From Bacteroidales bacterium (GTDB lineage Bacteria > Bacteroidota > Bacteroidia > Bacteroidales > UBA1715), in NCBI GenBank assembly GCA_017618935.1, contig JAFZTG010000140.1, forward strand, positions 1 through 45,232: a stretch of DNA of 45,232 bases, read 5' to 3'. Below, piece after piece: positions 10,701-18,931 of this stretch; the first letter of the stretch is position 1, and each line of letters opens with the position of its first letter. The translations under genes and the position numbers were made by a program. The notes under the pieces were generated by a model, which ran no database searches, had not been told where the DNA came from, and was given only the letters and a program-made list of their open reading frames with translations.

Positions 10701-11920
10701 CCCGTAGCCTGTTCACCATCTCCGAAATCCCATGTCCAACTTGTACCTCCTACGGTATTGTCGGTGAATTGAACTGTCTTATCGGATTCTTCACAAAGAT
10801 GTGTCTTGTCTGCTGAAATTGACACTGTTGGCAACACATTTACGACAATAGTCTGAGTTTTTTCGTACACACAACCGATTTCATTCGTCGCCGTCAATTT
10901 TACCGTGTACGTTCCATCTGTCGTGTATGTTTTTACTGCTGTTGCGCCTGAACCAGTCGTTCCGTCGCCAAAATTCCATTCCCACGAAGTCACTGGAGTA
11001 TTACCCGTTCCATTAAATGTAATTTCGCTATTGGTACACAAAGCCCCGGTAATGGAAAAATCAGCCTCAAACGTGTTGATATTGATAAACTTATTTTTCG
11101 TCACCGAATTTTCGCAACCCGTGCTCGTCGTGGCAGACAGAATCACATCGTACGAACCATCTGCCGTATAGGTATGTTGAGGATTCTTTTCATCAGAAGA
11201 TTCTCCGTCACCAAAACTCCACGAATAGCTTTCTGCCGTTCCCCCACTGACACTCGACGCAAACGTTGTTGTCAACGGAGCAGAACAAGATTGCGTGCTA
11301 CTTGCCGTCACATCAAGCACCAAGGGTGCCGACACTTCCAAATAATCAATAAAATTTTCCGTCGCCTTACAACCATGATCATCAAGGATAGTCAATCCGA
11401 TAGAATATTTTCCTGCCTCTATATAAGTATGATTAGGATTTTTTTGTGTTGAACCATTTCCATCGCCAAAACTCCACGTATAACTTGAGATTGCAGCCGA
11501 AGTCTCCGACTCATCAACAAACTGAAAACTTGAATTGATACAACCAGTGAATCCCGACAATGAGAATTTTGCCGTCGGTTCCTCATAGACCATTATTTTT
11601 TGTGTGAAAGAAGACTCTTCCGTCCCGCTTTTTACCGTCAGCTTTACATTGTACTCACCTGGAGTGAACGTTATCGCCGGATTCTCAGACTTATCGTACA
11701 CAATTGCCGATGTCCCACGGTCAAAATCCCATATCCACGAATCAATATCTCCTGTTGATTGGTCAGAAAAGGTTATCACACTCGTTCCACATGCCGTGGT
11801 TTTTGGAGCATAAAATTTTGCTTGTAATACCTGTCCCAATGATGTGTGTACAGCAAAAATGCTTATCAATAAAGCACATACAGCTATTTTGGGAACGTTT
11901 TTACTTCTATATATGTTCAT
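7727..11920 (-). CDS. Giant PKD-repeat surface adhesin with T9SS type B sorting domain
   Basis: This protein of about 1397 residues begins with a signal peptide (PKIAVCALLISIFAVHTSLG); the ATG at 11920 was preferred to a TTG nine bases upstream. I count roughly 15 PKD or PKD-like Ig-fold repeats of 80-100 residues. The clear ones carry the (W)xFGDG core (WSFGDGNGS, WSFGDGESS, WNFGDGTTG, WDFGDGEQA, WNFGDGKTQ, WDFGDGSDR, WSFGDGAIS, WNWGDGSAQ). The C-terminus (LIPNVFTPNGDGINDMF, LIILNRWGQKLYDG, GWNGMCNGENMSAGTYYY) is a textbook type B sorting domain. It is first in an operon with the PorE-like and PorP/SprF genes. Inference: a surface filament or adhesin exported by T9SS and held by its own PorP partner; ligand unknown. 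Confidence 0.93.
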   Translation of the reverse strand: MNIYRSKNVPKIAVCALLISIFAVHTSLGQVLQAKFYAPKTTACGTSVITFSDQSTGDIDSWIWDFDRGTSAIVYDKSENPAITFTPGEYNVKLTVKSGTEESSFTQKIMVYEEPTAKFSLSGFTGCINSSFQFVDESETSAAISSYTWSFGDGNGSTQKNPNHTYIEAGKYSIGLTILDDHGCKATENFIDYLEVSAPLVLDVTASSTQSCSAPLTTTFASSVSGGTAESYSWSFGDGESSDEKNPQHTYTADGSYDVILSATTSTGCENSVTKNKFININTFEADFSITGALCTNSEITFNGTGNTPVTSWEWNFGDGTTGSGATAVKTYTTDGTYTVKLTATNEIGCVYEKTQTIVVNVLPTVSISADKTHLCEESDKTVQFTDNTVGGTSWTWDFGDGEQATGKSPQHIYSTAGSYSVTLTVTDGNSCSATSSPVVVSIQNPIAQFALSSDDDDKFCLGSTVTITESSTSDVGIKSANFSFLYDNAKESSRTESGNNLIIAYSERGEYPILLTVEDNDGCVGELKDTVKIGVKPSQPAIGAENKCYKDVKEDGIDFTVSPNNDATEWFWNFGDGKTQTVYEDMVNHIYDEPDDYTVTVVAKDYYCPSDEGTLDITVKAPLANFELSPDALCDFPGDITFDPSSSIGAETYLWDFGDGSDRIYVEALTEEGHYKWTNKTTGDVIEDDVTSNVIVHTYTKSDKYTVKLITTTDECTDDKTNLLNLSGITPGFTQDTIKVCLGTPIQFTDTSKSSYGGITERQWTFGEDVVTVSDENNSYTFKESGTFSVSLKLVNQYGCTDSLEKAALITVYPLPTVIDFDVKNEKPYGCADFDAYFKSSVQPSGVANIVEYQWSFGDGAISTEKEPMHTYKAGEFDVTLKVVDEKNCSDDSTKTKYIISSAPLAKFNIPNIVCSYTDVSPTNSSTGYDLKSTWNWGDGSAQSTETAPTHSYQDVVVSDTSFEVTLSVTDTIGCSNSSSKNIVIRHPLAQFDAKDSIFTCPPADVFLQNKSIGTNLTYLWNLPSTVENPFWQFYTSGDYDISLTVTDDAGCKNTQSKPAYISISGPRGKINLSHSEACSYDTIRYKGTDIVGATNITWVFDDGRYDITGTVDSTKYLYTNGGIYIPSMVLADDNGCEVTVTGPKLTVYHVQFDFISDSVLCEPSTVEITNTSVEIPTAFDSWQWAFSTGDTVKTKDATLNVDYGIFDVSLTANVKECTFQLDSSSFLKVLRRLNADFSISENPAKTMETVVFTNETDTAFGLPVFTLWDYGTGATSDEFDGSYSYMNYGDFNVTLKTYIHEQCPDTYTLPITVLKEYLIPNVFTPNGDGINDMFLEDMPEVDLIILNRWGQKLYDGKGGWNGMCNGENMSAGTYYYIITLPSGEKFEGPLMLIRN

Positions 11921-12062
11921 ACTTTCCAATTTATTGGGGAAAGATACAAATTTCGTATGAAAATTGTACCAAAACAGACAACTTTATGTTTTTTTTCAGT
12001 GAGTTTCTTGTTTTTTATGTTTCATCAATCAAAAAATAGTATTTTGCATAAAAAAAATAACG

Positions 12063-12959
12063 ATGCTTTCCATACTAATTCCAACATATAATTGGGACGT
12101 TACCAATTTGACGGAATCAATTCTTCATCAATGCGAAGAATTAAACTTGGTATATGAAATCATCATTGCCGATGACAAATCTGATTTGTCTTATCGATTG
12201 AAAAACAAAGATTTAGAAAAAAATGCATCTGTTCGTTACGTTGAATTAGACGAACGCGTGAGTCGGGCTAAAATTCGCAACACACTGGCTGCAATGGCTC
12301 AATATCCCACCCTGTTTTTTATTGACTGTGATGCCGAAATAATACATAACGATTTCGTAGCCAAATATTTGCAAAACCAAAACGACATCGTTTTTGGCGG
12401 CATCGCCTATTCAACGCAAAAACCGGCAAAAAATCAGCGACTACGTTGGAAATATGGGAAAAAACGTGAAATGAGTTCTGCCGAAACACGAATGAAAAAC
12501 CCATATCTGTTCTTCTCCGCATTCAATGTACTGATACCCAAAGATTTGTTCTCTAAATTACAATTCAACGAACAATTTGAAACGTATGGCTACGAGGACA
12601 CCTATTTTGGTTTTCAGTTACAAAAACAGGGGCTTGCAATAAAACATATAAATAACGAACTACAACACAACGGTTTATGTTCTAACAGTGAATTTATTAC
12701 AAAAATAGAAGAAAGCATACAAGGTTTGACCACCCTCCTTCATTCACCAAAAATTGAACATGATTTTTTTGAGACAATCAAATTATATCGAACATTCCGA
12801 TTTTGTCAATCGTTACACCTTATAAAAGCTATTGCAGTTTTGCACAAGATTTTTGGCAAGTTTTTGAGATGTATTGTTATTCAGACAAATAGCTTACGTT
12901 TACTCGACCTATACAAAATCGGCTTTTTTTGCCACCATTTTTCGCGCTACGACAAGTAA
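12063..12959 (+). CDS. Family 2 glycosyltransferase
   Basis: GT2 enzymes move a sugar from a nucleotide donor to a growing glycan. The GT-A nucleotide-binding fold begins at residue 1 (MLSILIPTYNWDVTNLTESI, then YEIIIADDKSDLS), with a DxD-like metal site in FIDCDAEI and the acceptor-side motif FNEQFETYGYEDTYFGFQLQKQG. The length, 298 residues, is usual. No membrane segments are evident, so it should act on the cytoplasmic side of the inner membrane. It stands alone on the plus strand between two minus-strand genes, overlapping the 3' end of asnB by 13 bp. A near-consensus -7 box (TATTTTGC) lies just upstream. The product glycan cannot be told from sequence. Confidence 0.88.
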   Translation: MLSILIPTYNWDVTNLTESILHQCEELNLVYEIIIADDKSDLSYRLKNKDLEKNASVRYVELDERVSRAKIRNTLAAMAQYPTLFFIDCDAEIIHNDFVAKYLQNQNDIVFGGIAYSTQKPAKNQRLRWKYGKKREMSSAETRMKNPYLFFSAFNVLIPKDLFSKLQFNEQFETYGYEDTYFGFQLQKQGLAIKHINNELQHNGLCSNSEFITKIEESIQGLTTLLHSPKIEHDFFETIKLYRTFRFCQSLHLIKAIAVLHKIFGKFLRCIVIQTNSLRLLDLYKIGFFCHHFSRYDK

Positions 12960-14821
12960 CGTTTCCACCACGACTGAAAAACCAACAACGACCATACTTG
13001 TGCAGGCGCATCATTAGGCGAAGAGGACTTTACAGTATTCAGCAAAACACCAATCGCACCATAATCAAATAGTCCCTGCTCCTCTACAAACCGTTGAGAC
13101 AGAAGTTCTTGCTGTAATTCAGACAAGGTTGTCTTACACCATTCGTGCAAAGGTACCTCAAACCCCTTTTTCGGTCGATTATACAATTCTTCGGGCAGGT
13201 CTTTGCGAAACGAATCCTGCAAAATACGCTTTTTCATCGTGCCATTTATCTTGTATTCCGCTGGCAAGGAATTTACAAACTGAACCAACGTGTGGTCCAA
13301 AAATGGCGTACGAACTTCCAAACTGTTGTCCATCGACATTCGGTCAACTTTGGTGAGCATATCGTTTGCCAACACCAGTTTTTGGTCAGCCAACAAAATA
13401 TCGTTCATATCGGCATGTTCGCCAAAGGTGAAATACTTCGCCAGTAAATCATTTTCACTAAAATTCTTATCTTGCAATAAACACCGAACGTCTTGTTCCA
13501 GTGCAAAACTGCACCACTTGCGATATGCTTCGGAAGTCGTCAGACGAGCACCATCAGCATATTTTACCACCTTTCGGAACACATTGAACACTGCATTTGA
13601 ACGCGATTGAGGCAAGAGCTTCAACAACGGATATGTGGTTGCGACAATGGAATTTAATGTTTTGTGTTTCATTTGGTTATAATGAGCCAAATGTTTGTGA
13701 TAACCGGCAAACAATTCATCAGCACCGTCACCCGAAAGTGCAACGGTCACATGCGGTTTCACATATTTACACAATACATGGACAGCAATCGACGATGAAT
13801 CGGCAAACGGTTCGTCAATGTTATTCAAAATCTCAAAAAGAGATTCTTCCAATTTCTTATTATCAATCTGAATTTCAGTATGTTGTGAATGTATTTTCTT
13901 TGCAACTAACTGAGCATAATAGGTTTCGTCGATAAACGGATTATCCTTGAAACCTATGGAAAACGTCTGCAAATTATCAACGTAACGGCTTGCTATCGTG
14001 CTAATCACGGAAGAATCTATGCCACCGCTCAAGAATGTTCCCAGCGGCACATCGGAAATCAGTCGTTTTTGTACGGAAGCGGTCAATTGTTCAATCAACT
14101 GTGTTTGTGCTTCTTCGTAAGATAACGTACATTGTTCCAGCGAGTTGAGTTCCAACGAAAAATAGTTTTCTTTCTCCACCCCATTTGCCGTGACAAGCAA
14201 CGACATTCCTGGTTCCAGCTTTTCCACGCCTTCCAGCATCGTCATCGGTGCCGGAACATACATAAACTGCAAATAGGCAAATAGAGCGTCTTTGTTCAAT
14301 TTCCGTTCAATCGGTAGTTCCAAGATTCCTTTCAATTCCGATGAAAAGCCAAAGAAATCAGCAGTTTTTACAAAAAACAAGGGCTTGATTCCCATACGGT
14401 CACGTGCGAGAAACAAGGAATTTTCCTGCGAATCATAAATTGCAAAGGCAAAAAATCCGTTGATTTTATCCACACAGTGTTTACCATATTTAATGTACAG
14501 ATACAGAAGCACTTCGGTATCGGCCGTGGATTTGAACTGTACTCCGTCGGCACGCAATTCGGCATAATAGTCGCGATAATTGTAAAATTCGCCATTATAC
14601 ACGATCGTATATCGTCCAGACGCATCGGTAAAGGGCTGATTACCAGCCGACGAGGTATCCAAGATGGCAAGACGTGCGTGTGCAAGTGCAGCAGAGCCGA
14701 CGATGTTCGCAGATTGCACTTCGGGCCCTCTGTTATGCAAGGTCTGAATGGATTTCTCCACATACGGCAGATAGGATTCCGCCGTTCCTCCAAAAGAATA
14801 TATTCCGCTAATTCCGCACAT
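12947..14821 (-). CDS. asnB: Asparagine synthase (glutamine-hydrolysing)
   Basis: AsnB makes asparagine from aspartate, ATP and glutamine. The ATG at 14821 is chosen because processing must expose Cys2 (MCGISGIYSFGG), the glutaminase nucleophile; the frame is open 15 codons further, but that part is a hairpin, not coding. HNRGPE, LAHARLAI and YNGEFYNYRD complete the class II amidotransferase domain (1-200). The synthetase domain has the PP-loop LSGGIDSSV, then LSGDGADELFAGYHKH and FLDHTLVQF. Length 624. Some homologues amidate sugars or cell-wall acids, so a surface-glycan role is possible, but the aminotransferase gene directly upstream fits asparagine supply. Confidence 0.9.
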   Translation of the reverse strand: MCGISGIYSFGGTAESYLPYVEKSIQTLHNRGPEVQSANIVGSAALAHARLAILDTSSAGNQPFTDASGRYTIVYNGEFYNYRDYYAELRADGVQFKSTADTEVLLYLYIKYGKHCVDKINGFFAFAIYDSQENSLFLARDRMGIKPLFFVKTADFFGFSSELKGILELPIERKLNKDALFAYLQFMYVPAPMTMLEGVEKLEPGMSLLVTANGVEKENYFSLELNSLEQCTLSYEEAQTQLIEQLTASVQKRLISDVPLGTFLSGGIDSSVISTIASRYVDNLQTFSIGFKDNPFIDETYYAQLVAKKIHSQHTEIQIDNKKLEESLFEILNNIDEPFADSSSIAVHVLCKYVKPHVTVALSGDGADELFAGYHKHLAHYNQMKHKTLNSIVATTYPLLKLLPQSRSNAVFNVFRKVVKYADGARLTTSEAYRKWCSFALEQDVRCLLQDKNFSENDLLAKYFTFGEHADMNDILLADQKLVLANDMLTKVDRMSMDNSLEVRTPFLDHTLVQFVNSLPAEYKINGTMKKRILQDSFRKDLPEELYNRPKKGFEVPLHEWCKTTLSELQQELLSQRFVEEQGLFDYGAIGVLLNTVKSSSPNDAPAQVWSLLVFQSWWKRYLS

Positions 14822-14823
14822 AA

Positions 14824-14862
14824 TAAAAAAGGTGTCTAAAAATATAAAATTTTCAGACACCT
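14824..14862 (-). terminator. Intrinsic-terminator-like hairpin directly before the asnB start codon
   Basis: AGGTGTCT (14830-14837) pairs perfectly with AGACACCT (14855-14862); an inner AAAAT/ATTTT stem continues after one mismatch to a 5-nt ATAAA loop. On the minus strand the hairpin is followed at once by six U residues (14824-14829) and then, 2 nt later, by the asnB ATG at 14821. It should end aminotransferase transcripts, or work as an attenuator for read-through into asnB. Confidence 0.75.
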
Positions 14863-14884
14863 CCACCTATAAATTATGAAAACA

Positions 14885-16081
14885 CTATTTCAATTTTTCC
14901 AAAGCTTCTTTTACCCTATCGGCTGCTTTTTCCAACAATTCGTCTGATGTAGCGAAAGAGAAACGAATACATTCAGGGTTTCCAAAACCTTCACCGCCCA
15001 CTGCAGCAACAAGACCTTCGGTCAACAAATACATAGCCAAATCGCCAGATTTCTTGATGACAGTTCCATCGGGAGCCTTTTTGCCAAGGAATGCAGTCAC
15101 TTCGGCAAATACGTAAAATGCACCGTCGGGAACAGAAATTTTCAAACCTTTGATTTTCGACAATTTGGAGATAAACATATCTCTTCTACGCAAATATGCC
15201 TCTGTCATTTTCTTCGGATATTCCAAACCACCGTTCAATGCGGCAACAGCAGCTTTTTGAGCAATAGCACAAACGCCCGAAGTTACTTGTCCTTGCAATT
15301 TCGTACATGCTTTCGCAATCCATTCGGGAGCAGCAATGTAACCAATTCTCCATCCCGTCATTGCGTATGCCTTTGAAACACCGTTAGCAATAATCACTTG
15401 GTTTTTGATAGCTTCAAACTGAGCAATTGACTGATGTTCACCAACATAATTAATATGTTCGTAAATTTCATCAGCAACAATGAAGATTTGTGGATTTTTT
15501 GCGAACAAATTCGCCAATTCCGACAATTCTTGTTTCGTATAAACGGCACCACAAGGATTTGAAGGAGAACTAAACACGAACATTCTCGTCTTCGATGTAA
15601 TCATTTTCTCCACTTGTGAGGCAGTTACCTTAAAGCCAGAATCAATATTAGTAGGTATATAGACAGGTTTTGCCTCTGCCAATTTCACCATTTCCGGATA
15701 ACTTACCCAATACGGAGTTGGAATCAACACCTCGTCACCAGGATTCAAAATGCTCATAAACACATTTGAAAGAGCGTGCTTTCCACCAGCCGATACAACG
15801 ATTTGACTTGGAGAAAAAGTTAGATTATTTTCTCTCTTGAATTTAGCACAAATTGCTTCTAACAAATCCTTGAAGCCTCCTACTGGCGAATAAAATGAAA
15901 AATTGTCATCAATAGCTTTTTTAGCCGCTTCTTTCACATAGTCGGGAGTATTGAAATCAGGTTCTCCGACACTTAAATTGATAACATCTTTCCCAGCAGC
16001 TTTCAACTCGCTACTCTTCTGAGACATTGCCAACGTTTGCGAAGCCGCAAGGGCAGCCAGTCTTTTTGAAACTTGTTCCAT
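14885..16081 (-). CDS. PLP-dependent aspartate-type aminotransferase (class I/II)
   Basis: The enzyme interconverts aspartate (or a related amino acid) and its 2-oxo acid with pyridoxal phosphate. The 398-residue protein shows the fold-type I landmarks: SVGEPDFNTP (37-46), the phosphate-binding SAGGKHALSN (97-106), SSPSNPCG with the cofactor-contacting Asn175, DEIYE with Asp204, and the Schiff-base lysine K237 in SKAYAMTGWRIGY. The C-terminal IRFSFATS supplies the substrate-carboxylate arginine. Overall it resembles the AspB/Ib subgroup of Thermus and Bacillus rather than E. coli AspC. Cytoplasmic. It lies 63 bp upstream of asnB, separated from it by a terminator-like hairpin; together they would take oxaloacetate to asparagine. 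Confidence 0.92.
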   Translation of the reverse strand: MEQVSKRLAALAASQTLAMSQKSSELKAAGKDVINLSVGEPDFNTPDYVKEAAKKAIDDNFSFYSPVGGFKDLLEAICAKFKRENNLTFSPSQIVVSAGGKHALSNVFMSILNPGDEVLIPTPYWVSYPEMVKLAEAKPVYIPTNIDSGFKVTASQVEKMITSKTRMFVFSSPSNPCGAVYTKQELSELANLFAKNPQIFIVADEIYEHINYVGEHQSIAQFEAIKNQVIIANGVSKAYAMTGWRIGYIAAPEWIAKACTKLQGQVTSGVCAIAQKAAVAALNGGLEYPKKMTEAYLRRRDMFISKLSKIKGLKISVPDGAFYVFAEVTAFLGKKAPDGTVIKKSGDLAMYLLTEGLVAAVGGEGFGNPECIRFSFATSDELLEKAADRVKEALEKLK

Positions 16082-16104
16082 CCAATTCTTTCTTTAAAAA
16101 CGTT

Positions 16105-16113
16105 GCAAAGGTA
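16105..16113 (-). promoter_or_regulatory. -7 box (TACCTTTGC) for the aminotransferase gene
   Basis: On the minus strand this is an exact TAnnTTTGC match, ending 24 bp before the start codon at 16081. The expected leader is about 17 nt. A -33 TTG at the usual 19-20 bp was not obvious. Confidence 0.55.
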
Positions 16114-16159
16114 GAAGAAAATTTGAATTTGCTACACCTCACGTTAGATTTTTATCAAC

Positions 16160-16195
16160 AAAAAAAAGAGGAAATCATTTTGTGACTTCCTCTTT
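16160..16195 (-). terminator. Rho-independent terminator after tRNA-Val
   Basis: AAAGAGGAA (16165-16173) pairs with TTCCTCTTT (16187-16195), and the stem extends inward by TCA/TGA across one mismatch to a 5-nt loop. On the minus strand the hairpin runs directly into a U tract (16160-16167), 6 nt beyond the tRNA 3' end. Confidence 0.8.
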
Positions 16196-16200
16196 CTTTG

Positions 16201-16275
16201 TGGGCGCTGAGGGATTCGAACCCCCGACCCTCTGGGTGTAAACCAGATGCTCTGAACCAGCTGAGCTAAGCGCCC
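16201..16275 (-). tRNA. tRNA-Val (anticodon UAC)
   Basis: Read on the minus strand, the 7-bp acceptor stem GGGCGCT/AGCGCCC, D arm, anticodon stem with loop TTTACAC, and T arm with TTCGAAT all form. The anticodon TAC decodes GUA and other valine codons. The discriminator base is A (16201) and CCA is not encoded, so it must be added afterwards. It has its own promoter and terminator. Confidence 0.96.
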
Positions 16276-16304
16276 TTTGGCTACATTTGTTTTTCAAATG
16301 CGAT

Positions 16305-16313
16305 GCAAAGATA
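16305..16313 (-). promoter_or_regulatory. -7 box (TATCTTTGC) for tRNA-Val
   Basis: An exact TAnnTTTGC match on the minus strand, 29 bp before the mature tRNA 5' end. Between them a small hairpin (CATTTG 16284-16289 with CAAATG 16295-16300) would lie in the 5' leader removed by RNase P. Confidence 0.6.
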
Positions 16314-16339
16314 GATACTTTTTGATTTACTCCAAATTT

Positions 16340-17626
16340 TTAATGCGATTTTTTTGATAAAAATTCAGCAACCACATACGAACTACCACCGACAAACACT
16401 ACCGTATCGTTCGTAACGTTTTGTATTGCAGTCCGATAGGCTTCGGCTATCGTGGCGAATGACGAATGTTTTTTTTCTGCAAAAAATGTTTCCAGACGCT
16501 CCAACGGCATTGCACGCTCTATTTGTGGCTTACATAAATAATATGTAGCATCGTTAGGCAACAAGGTTATTATGGTACCGATATCCTTGTCACTCACCAT
16601 CCCCCACACGATTCTCACGTCTTTTTTGCCCAACGACATCAACTGCGGCATTGTGTACGAAATCCCGTCGTAGTTGTGTCCCGTGTCACAAATCACAAGT
16701 GGTTTACGGCTGATTATCTGCCAACGACCAATCAAATTGGTGTTCGCAACCACATTCTTGTATCCTCGTTTGATTGCCGCAACTGGTATTATGAACGATT
16801 TTCTCAATTCTTGTATGGCTGCATACACCGTTACGATGTTTTTTGCCTGATAGGCTCCATGTAATCCGCTGTGCGCCTTAAACTTGATAGCACCATTTTT
16901 ATCGGCTATTTCAAATGTTTCAAACCATTTAGACTCCGACGAAATAGCATACTGATTTGATGCAAACGTTATGCATGAATTGTTTTTTTGTGCCACCGAA
17001 GTGAACACTGGTGCGGTTTCGGGATGACATTCCCCTATTACCACAGGCACATGCGGTTTTATGATTCCTGCTTTTTCGGTGGCGATTTTCGCCAACGTGT
17101 CACCCAGAATCTGCGTATGGTCATAACCTATGTTTGTGATGACCGACAATTTTGGTGTAATCACATTCGTTGAGTCCAAACGTCCGCCAAGTCCAACTTC
17201 TATCACGGCGACGTCCACATTTTTCTTACGAAAATAAGCAAACGCCAATGCCGTGGAAACTTCAAACATCGAGGGTTTCATTTTTTCAAAATCCTTGCCG
17301 TATTTGGTCAAAACGGCATCGAGGAACTGTGCCGACACGTTTTTGCCGTTCACCCTGATTCGTTCCCGAAAATCGACTATGTGTGGCGACGTGTACAAAC
17401 CAACCGTATAGCCCGCTTCCTGTAAAATTGAGGCGATGAAATGCGACGTGGAGCCCTTGCCATTCGTACCTGCCACATGCACGCACGCCATTCCCTGTTC
17501 GGGATTGCCCAACAAGGCCAACAAATCACGGATATTCTGCAACGACGGCACATACGCCGACTTTCCCACATGCTGAAAACTCGGGAATTGTACATATAAA
17601 TAATGTAGAAGGTCTGAATACCTCAT
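16340..17626 (-). CDS. folC: Bifunctional folylpolyglutamate synthase / dihydrofolate synthase
   Basis: FolC adds glutamate to dihydropteroate and then to folates, with ATP, in the cytoplasm; polyglutamylation keeps folates in the cell. The Mur-ligase-like protein (428 residues) has the P-loop GTNGKGST at 53-60, followed by SPHIVDFRERIRVNG, the typical folate-loop region, then AVIEVGLGGRLDSTNV and TNIGYDHTQILG, and the C-terminal domain beginning near NLIGRWQ with CDTGHNYDGI. It lies 11 bp downstream of the N-acetyl sugar amidotransferase gene and is probably co-transcribed with it, though the two functions are unrelated. Confidence 0.94.
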   Translation of the reverse strand: MRYSDLLHYLYVQFPSFQHVGKSAYVPSLQNIRDLLALLGNPEQGMACVHVAGTNGKGSTSHFIASILQEAGYTVGLYTSPHIVDFRERIRVNGKNVSAQFLDAVLTKYGKDFEKMKPSMFEVSTALAFAYFRKKNVDVAVIEVGLGGRLDSTNVITPKLSVITNIGYDHTQILGDTLAKIATEKAGIIKPHVPVVIGECHPETAPVFTSVAQKNNSCITFASNQYAISSESKWFETFEIADKNGAIKFKAHSGLHGAYQAKNIVTVYAAIQELRKSFIIPVAAIKRGYKNVVANTNLIGRWQIISRKPLVICDTGHNYDGISYTMPQLMSLGKKDVRIVWGMVSDKDIGTIITLLPNDATYYLCKPQIERAMPLERLETFFAEKKHSSFATIAEAYRTAIQNVTNDTVVFVGGSSYVVAEFLSKKSH

Positions 17627-17637
17627 AACAATAATAA

Positions 17638-18768
17638 TTATGACTTTCTTTCTACCCTATAATCTTTTTTCCCCGTCAATTTGCGATAAACATTGTAGAT
17701 AAATGCAAGTTTCTTTTCGTCGTTTGGATAATCCCAATAATATTTTGGAGGTTCGTTCATTATGGCATTGAACTCTTCAACCGAAAATTCTAATTTGTCA
17801 CATATATGCCTGATTTCGTCCTGAATCGTATCAGGATTATATGCAGGTTTTGCCAATTCCTCCAGAGCTTGTTCACGTGTCATTGTTCCAGCACAAATCT
17901 GCGTTGAAAATGTTGCCTTGCGATAGTCGATATTGAACTTCTTAGGCAAAATATATGCTTGTTCAAAGCCCGTGTAGAGAGATTCATAGTGTTTTCCACC
18001 ATAATATTTCCAGTGTAGTTTTTCTTCCAGAATTTTAATTGCCTCGTCTTTTGAATACGGCACAAGATTTAGAAAATACACCATTTTTATGCCACGCACC
18101 ATTTTGCACCATGCTTCCTCTTTCCATCCGAAAAATGGAAATTTTTTAATTTTTATAGGACAAAAACGCTTCAAGATTGCCTTCAAATAACGAGTGTCTT
18201 TTGCATTATAAAACCACGAGTTTGGCAGAATACCCTCGGTAGCGAAATTTCCACCCGATACAATATATTTTACATTATATTTCTTTGCAAAATAATGCAG
18301 TGCGGCAGGAATAGCCATATCAGTCGGTGCTTCAATGTCAGGAACAGAGGCGCGTAAAAAAGCTATTTGCATTTGACGAAATTCTTGCCAATCAAGTTTA
18401 TACACTTCAAAGTCGAAACCTAAAAGATTCACAATATTCCGTACATTTTCCTCGCCAACAGGCGTGTTCCAACCATTGTCAAGATGAACCAACAAAACTC
18501 GCAAGCCACGTTCTTTGGCAAGATAGGCAACGTATGTACTGTCAACACCACCACTCACGCCTATAACGCAATCATATTTGCTGTTTTTACCTTTTTTTTT
18601 CATTGTTTCTATCAAAGCATCAAACTCACGGTCCGATTTTTCACCTTGATATGCCATACCCGCAATGCGGTCAAAATAATTGTTGCAATGATTGCAATTG
18701 CCTTTTTCGTCAAACGAAATTTCACAATCCGAGGTATCCATCACGCAACGGTTACACTGTGTAGTCAT
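17638..18768 (-). CDS. N-acetyl sugar amidotransferase (WbpG/PseA/LpsA family)
   Basis: Family members carry out an ATP-dependent amidotransfer onto an N-acetylated nucleotide or surface sugar, giving the acetamidino groups found in O-antigens and on flagellin sugars. Visible are a four-cysteine N-terminal site (C5, C8, C25, C28 in CNRCVMDTSDC and CNHC), the adenylating PP-loop GVSGGVDSTY with SGGVDS at 72-77, YIVSGGNFATEG, and the C-terminal QICAGTMTREQALEEL. About 376 residues. I chose the ATG at 18768, which puts CxxC close to the N-terminus; an in-frame ATG at 18795 is possible. Usual partners (HisH-like glutaminase and HisF-like subunits) are not in the window. Confidence 0.88.
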   Translation of the reverse strand: MTTQCNRCVMDTSDCEISFDEKGNCNHCNNYFDRIAGMAYQGEKSDREFDALIETMKKKGKNSKYDCVIGVSGGVDSTYVAYLAKERGLRVLLVHLDNGWNTPVGEENVRNIVNLLGFDFEVYKLDWQEFRQMQIAFLRASVPDIEAPTDMAIPAALHYFAKKYNVKYIVSGGNFATEGILPNSWFYNAKDTRYLKAILKRFCPIKIKKFPFFGWKEEAWCKMVRGIKMVYFLNLVPYSKDEAIKILEEKLHWKYYGGKHYESLYTGFEQAYILPKKFNIDYRKATFSTQICAGTMTREQALEELAKPAYNPDTIQDEIRHICDKLEFSVEEFNAIMNEPPKYYWDYPNDEKKLAFIYNVYRKLTGKKDYRVERKS

Positions 18769-18904
18769 AGTTCCGTCATTTAAATTAGTTAACATAGTTT
18801 ATTGTAAATCACTTTTTTCACCGCAATAGCGAACAGAAACATATTTAATCTTGTGACTGAACCAAAACCGCCGTATGAAAAGATGATTTTAACAAAAATC
18901 TTTT

Positions 18905-18931
18905 GCAAATATACAGCAGTTTGTCAAATTA
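18905..18931 (-). promoter_or_regulatory. Promoter (-33 TTTG, -7 TATATTTGC) for the amidotransferase-folC operon
   Basis: On the minus strand the -7 box TATATTTGC lies at 18905-18913. A TTTG sits 18 bp upstream (near 18928-18931), close to the 19-20 bp usual in Bacteroidota. The leader to the start codon would be about 100-130 nt, long for this window. Confidence 0.5.

Noticed and set aside
11941..11990. Promoter for the PKD adhesin operon (TTTG and GAAATTTG on minus strand)
   Set aside because: The elements are near consensus but the spacing (15 bp) is off the usual 19-20, so it is not listed as a feature.
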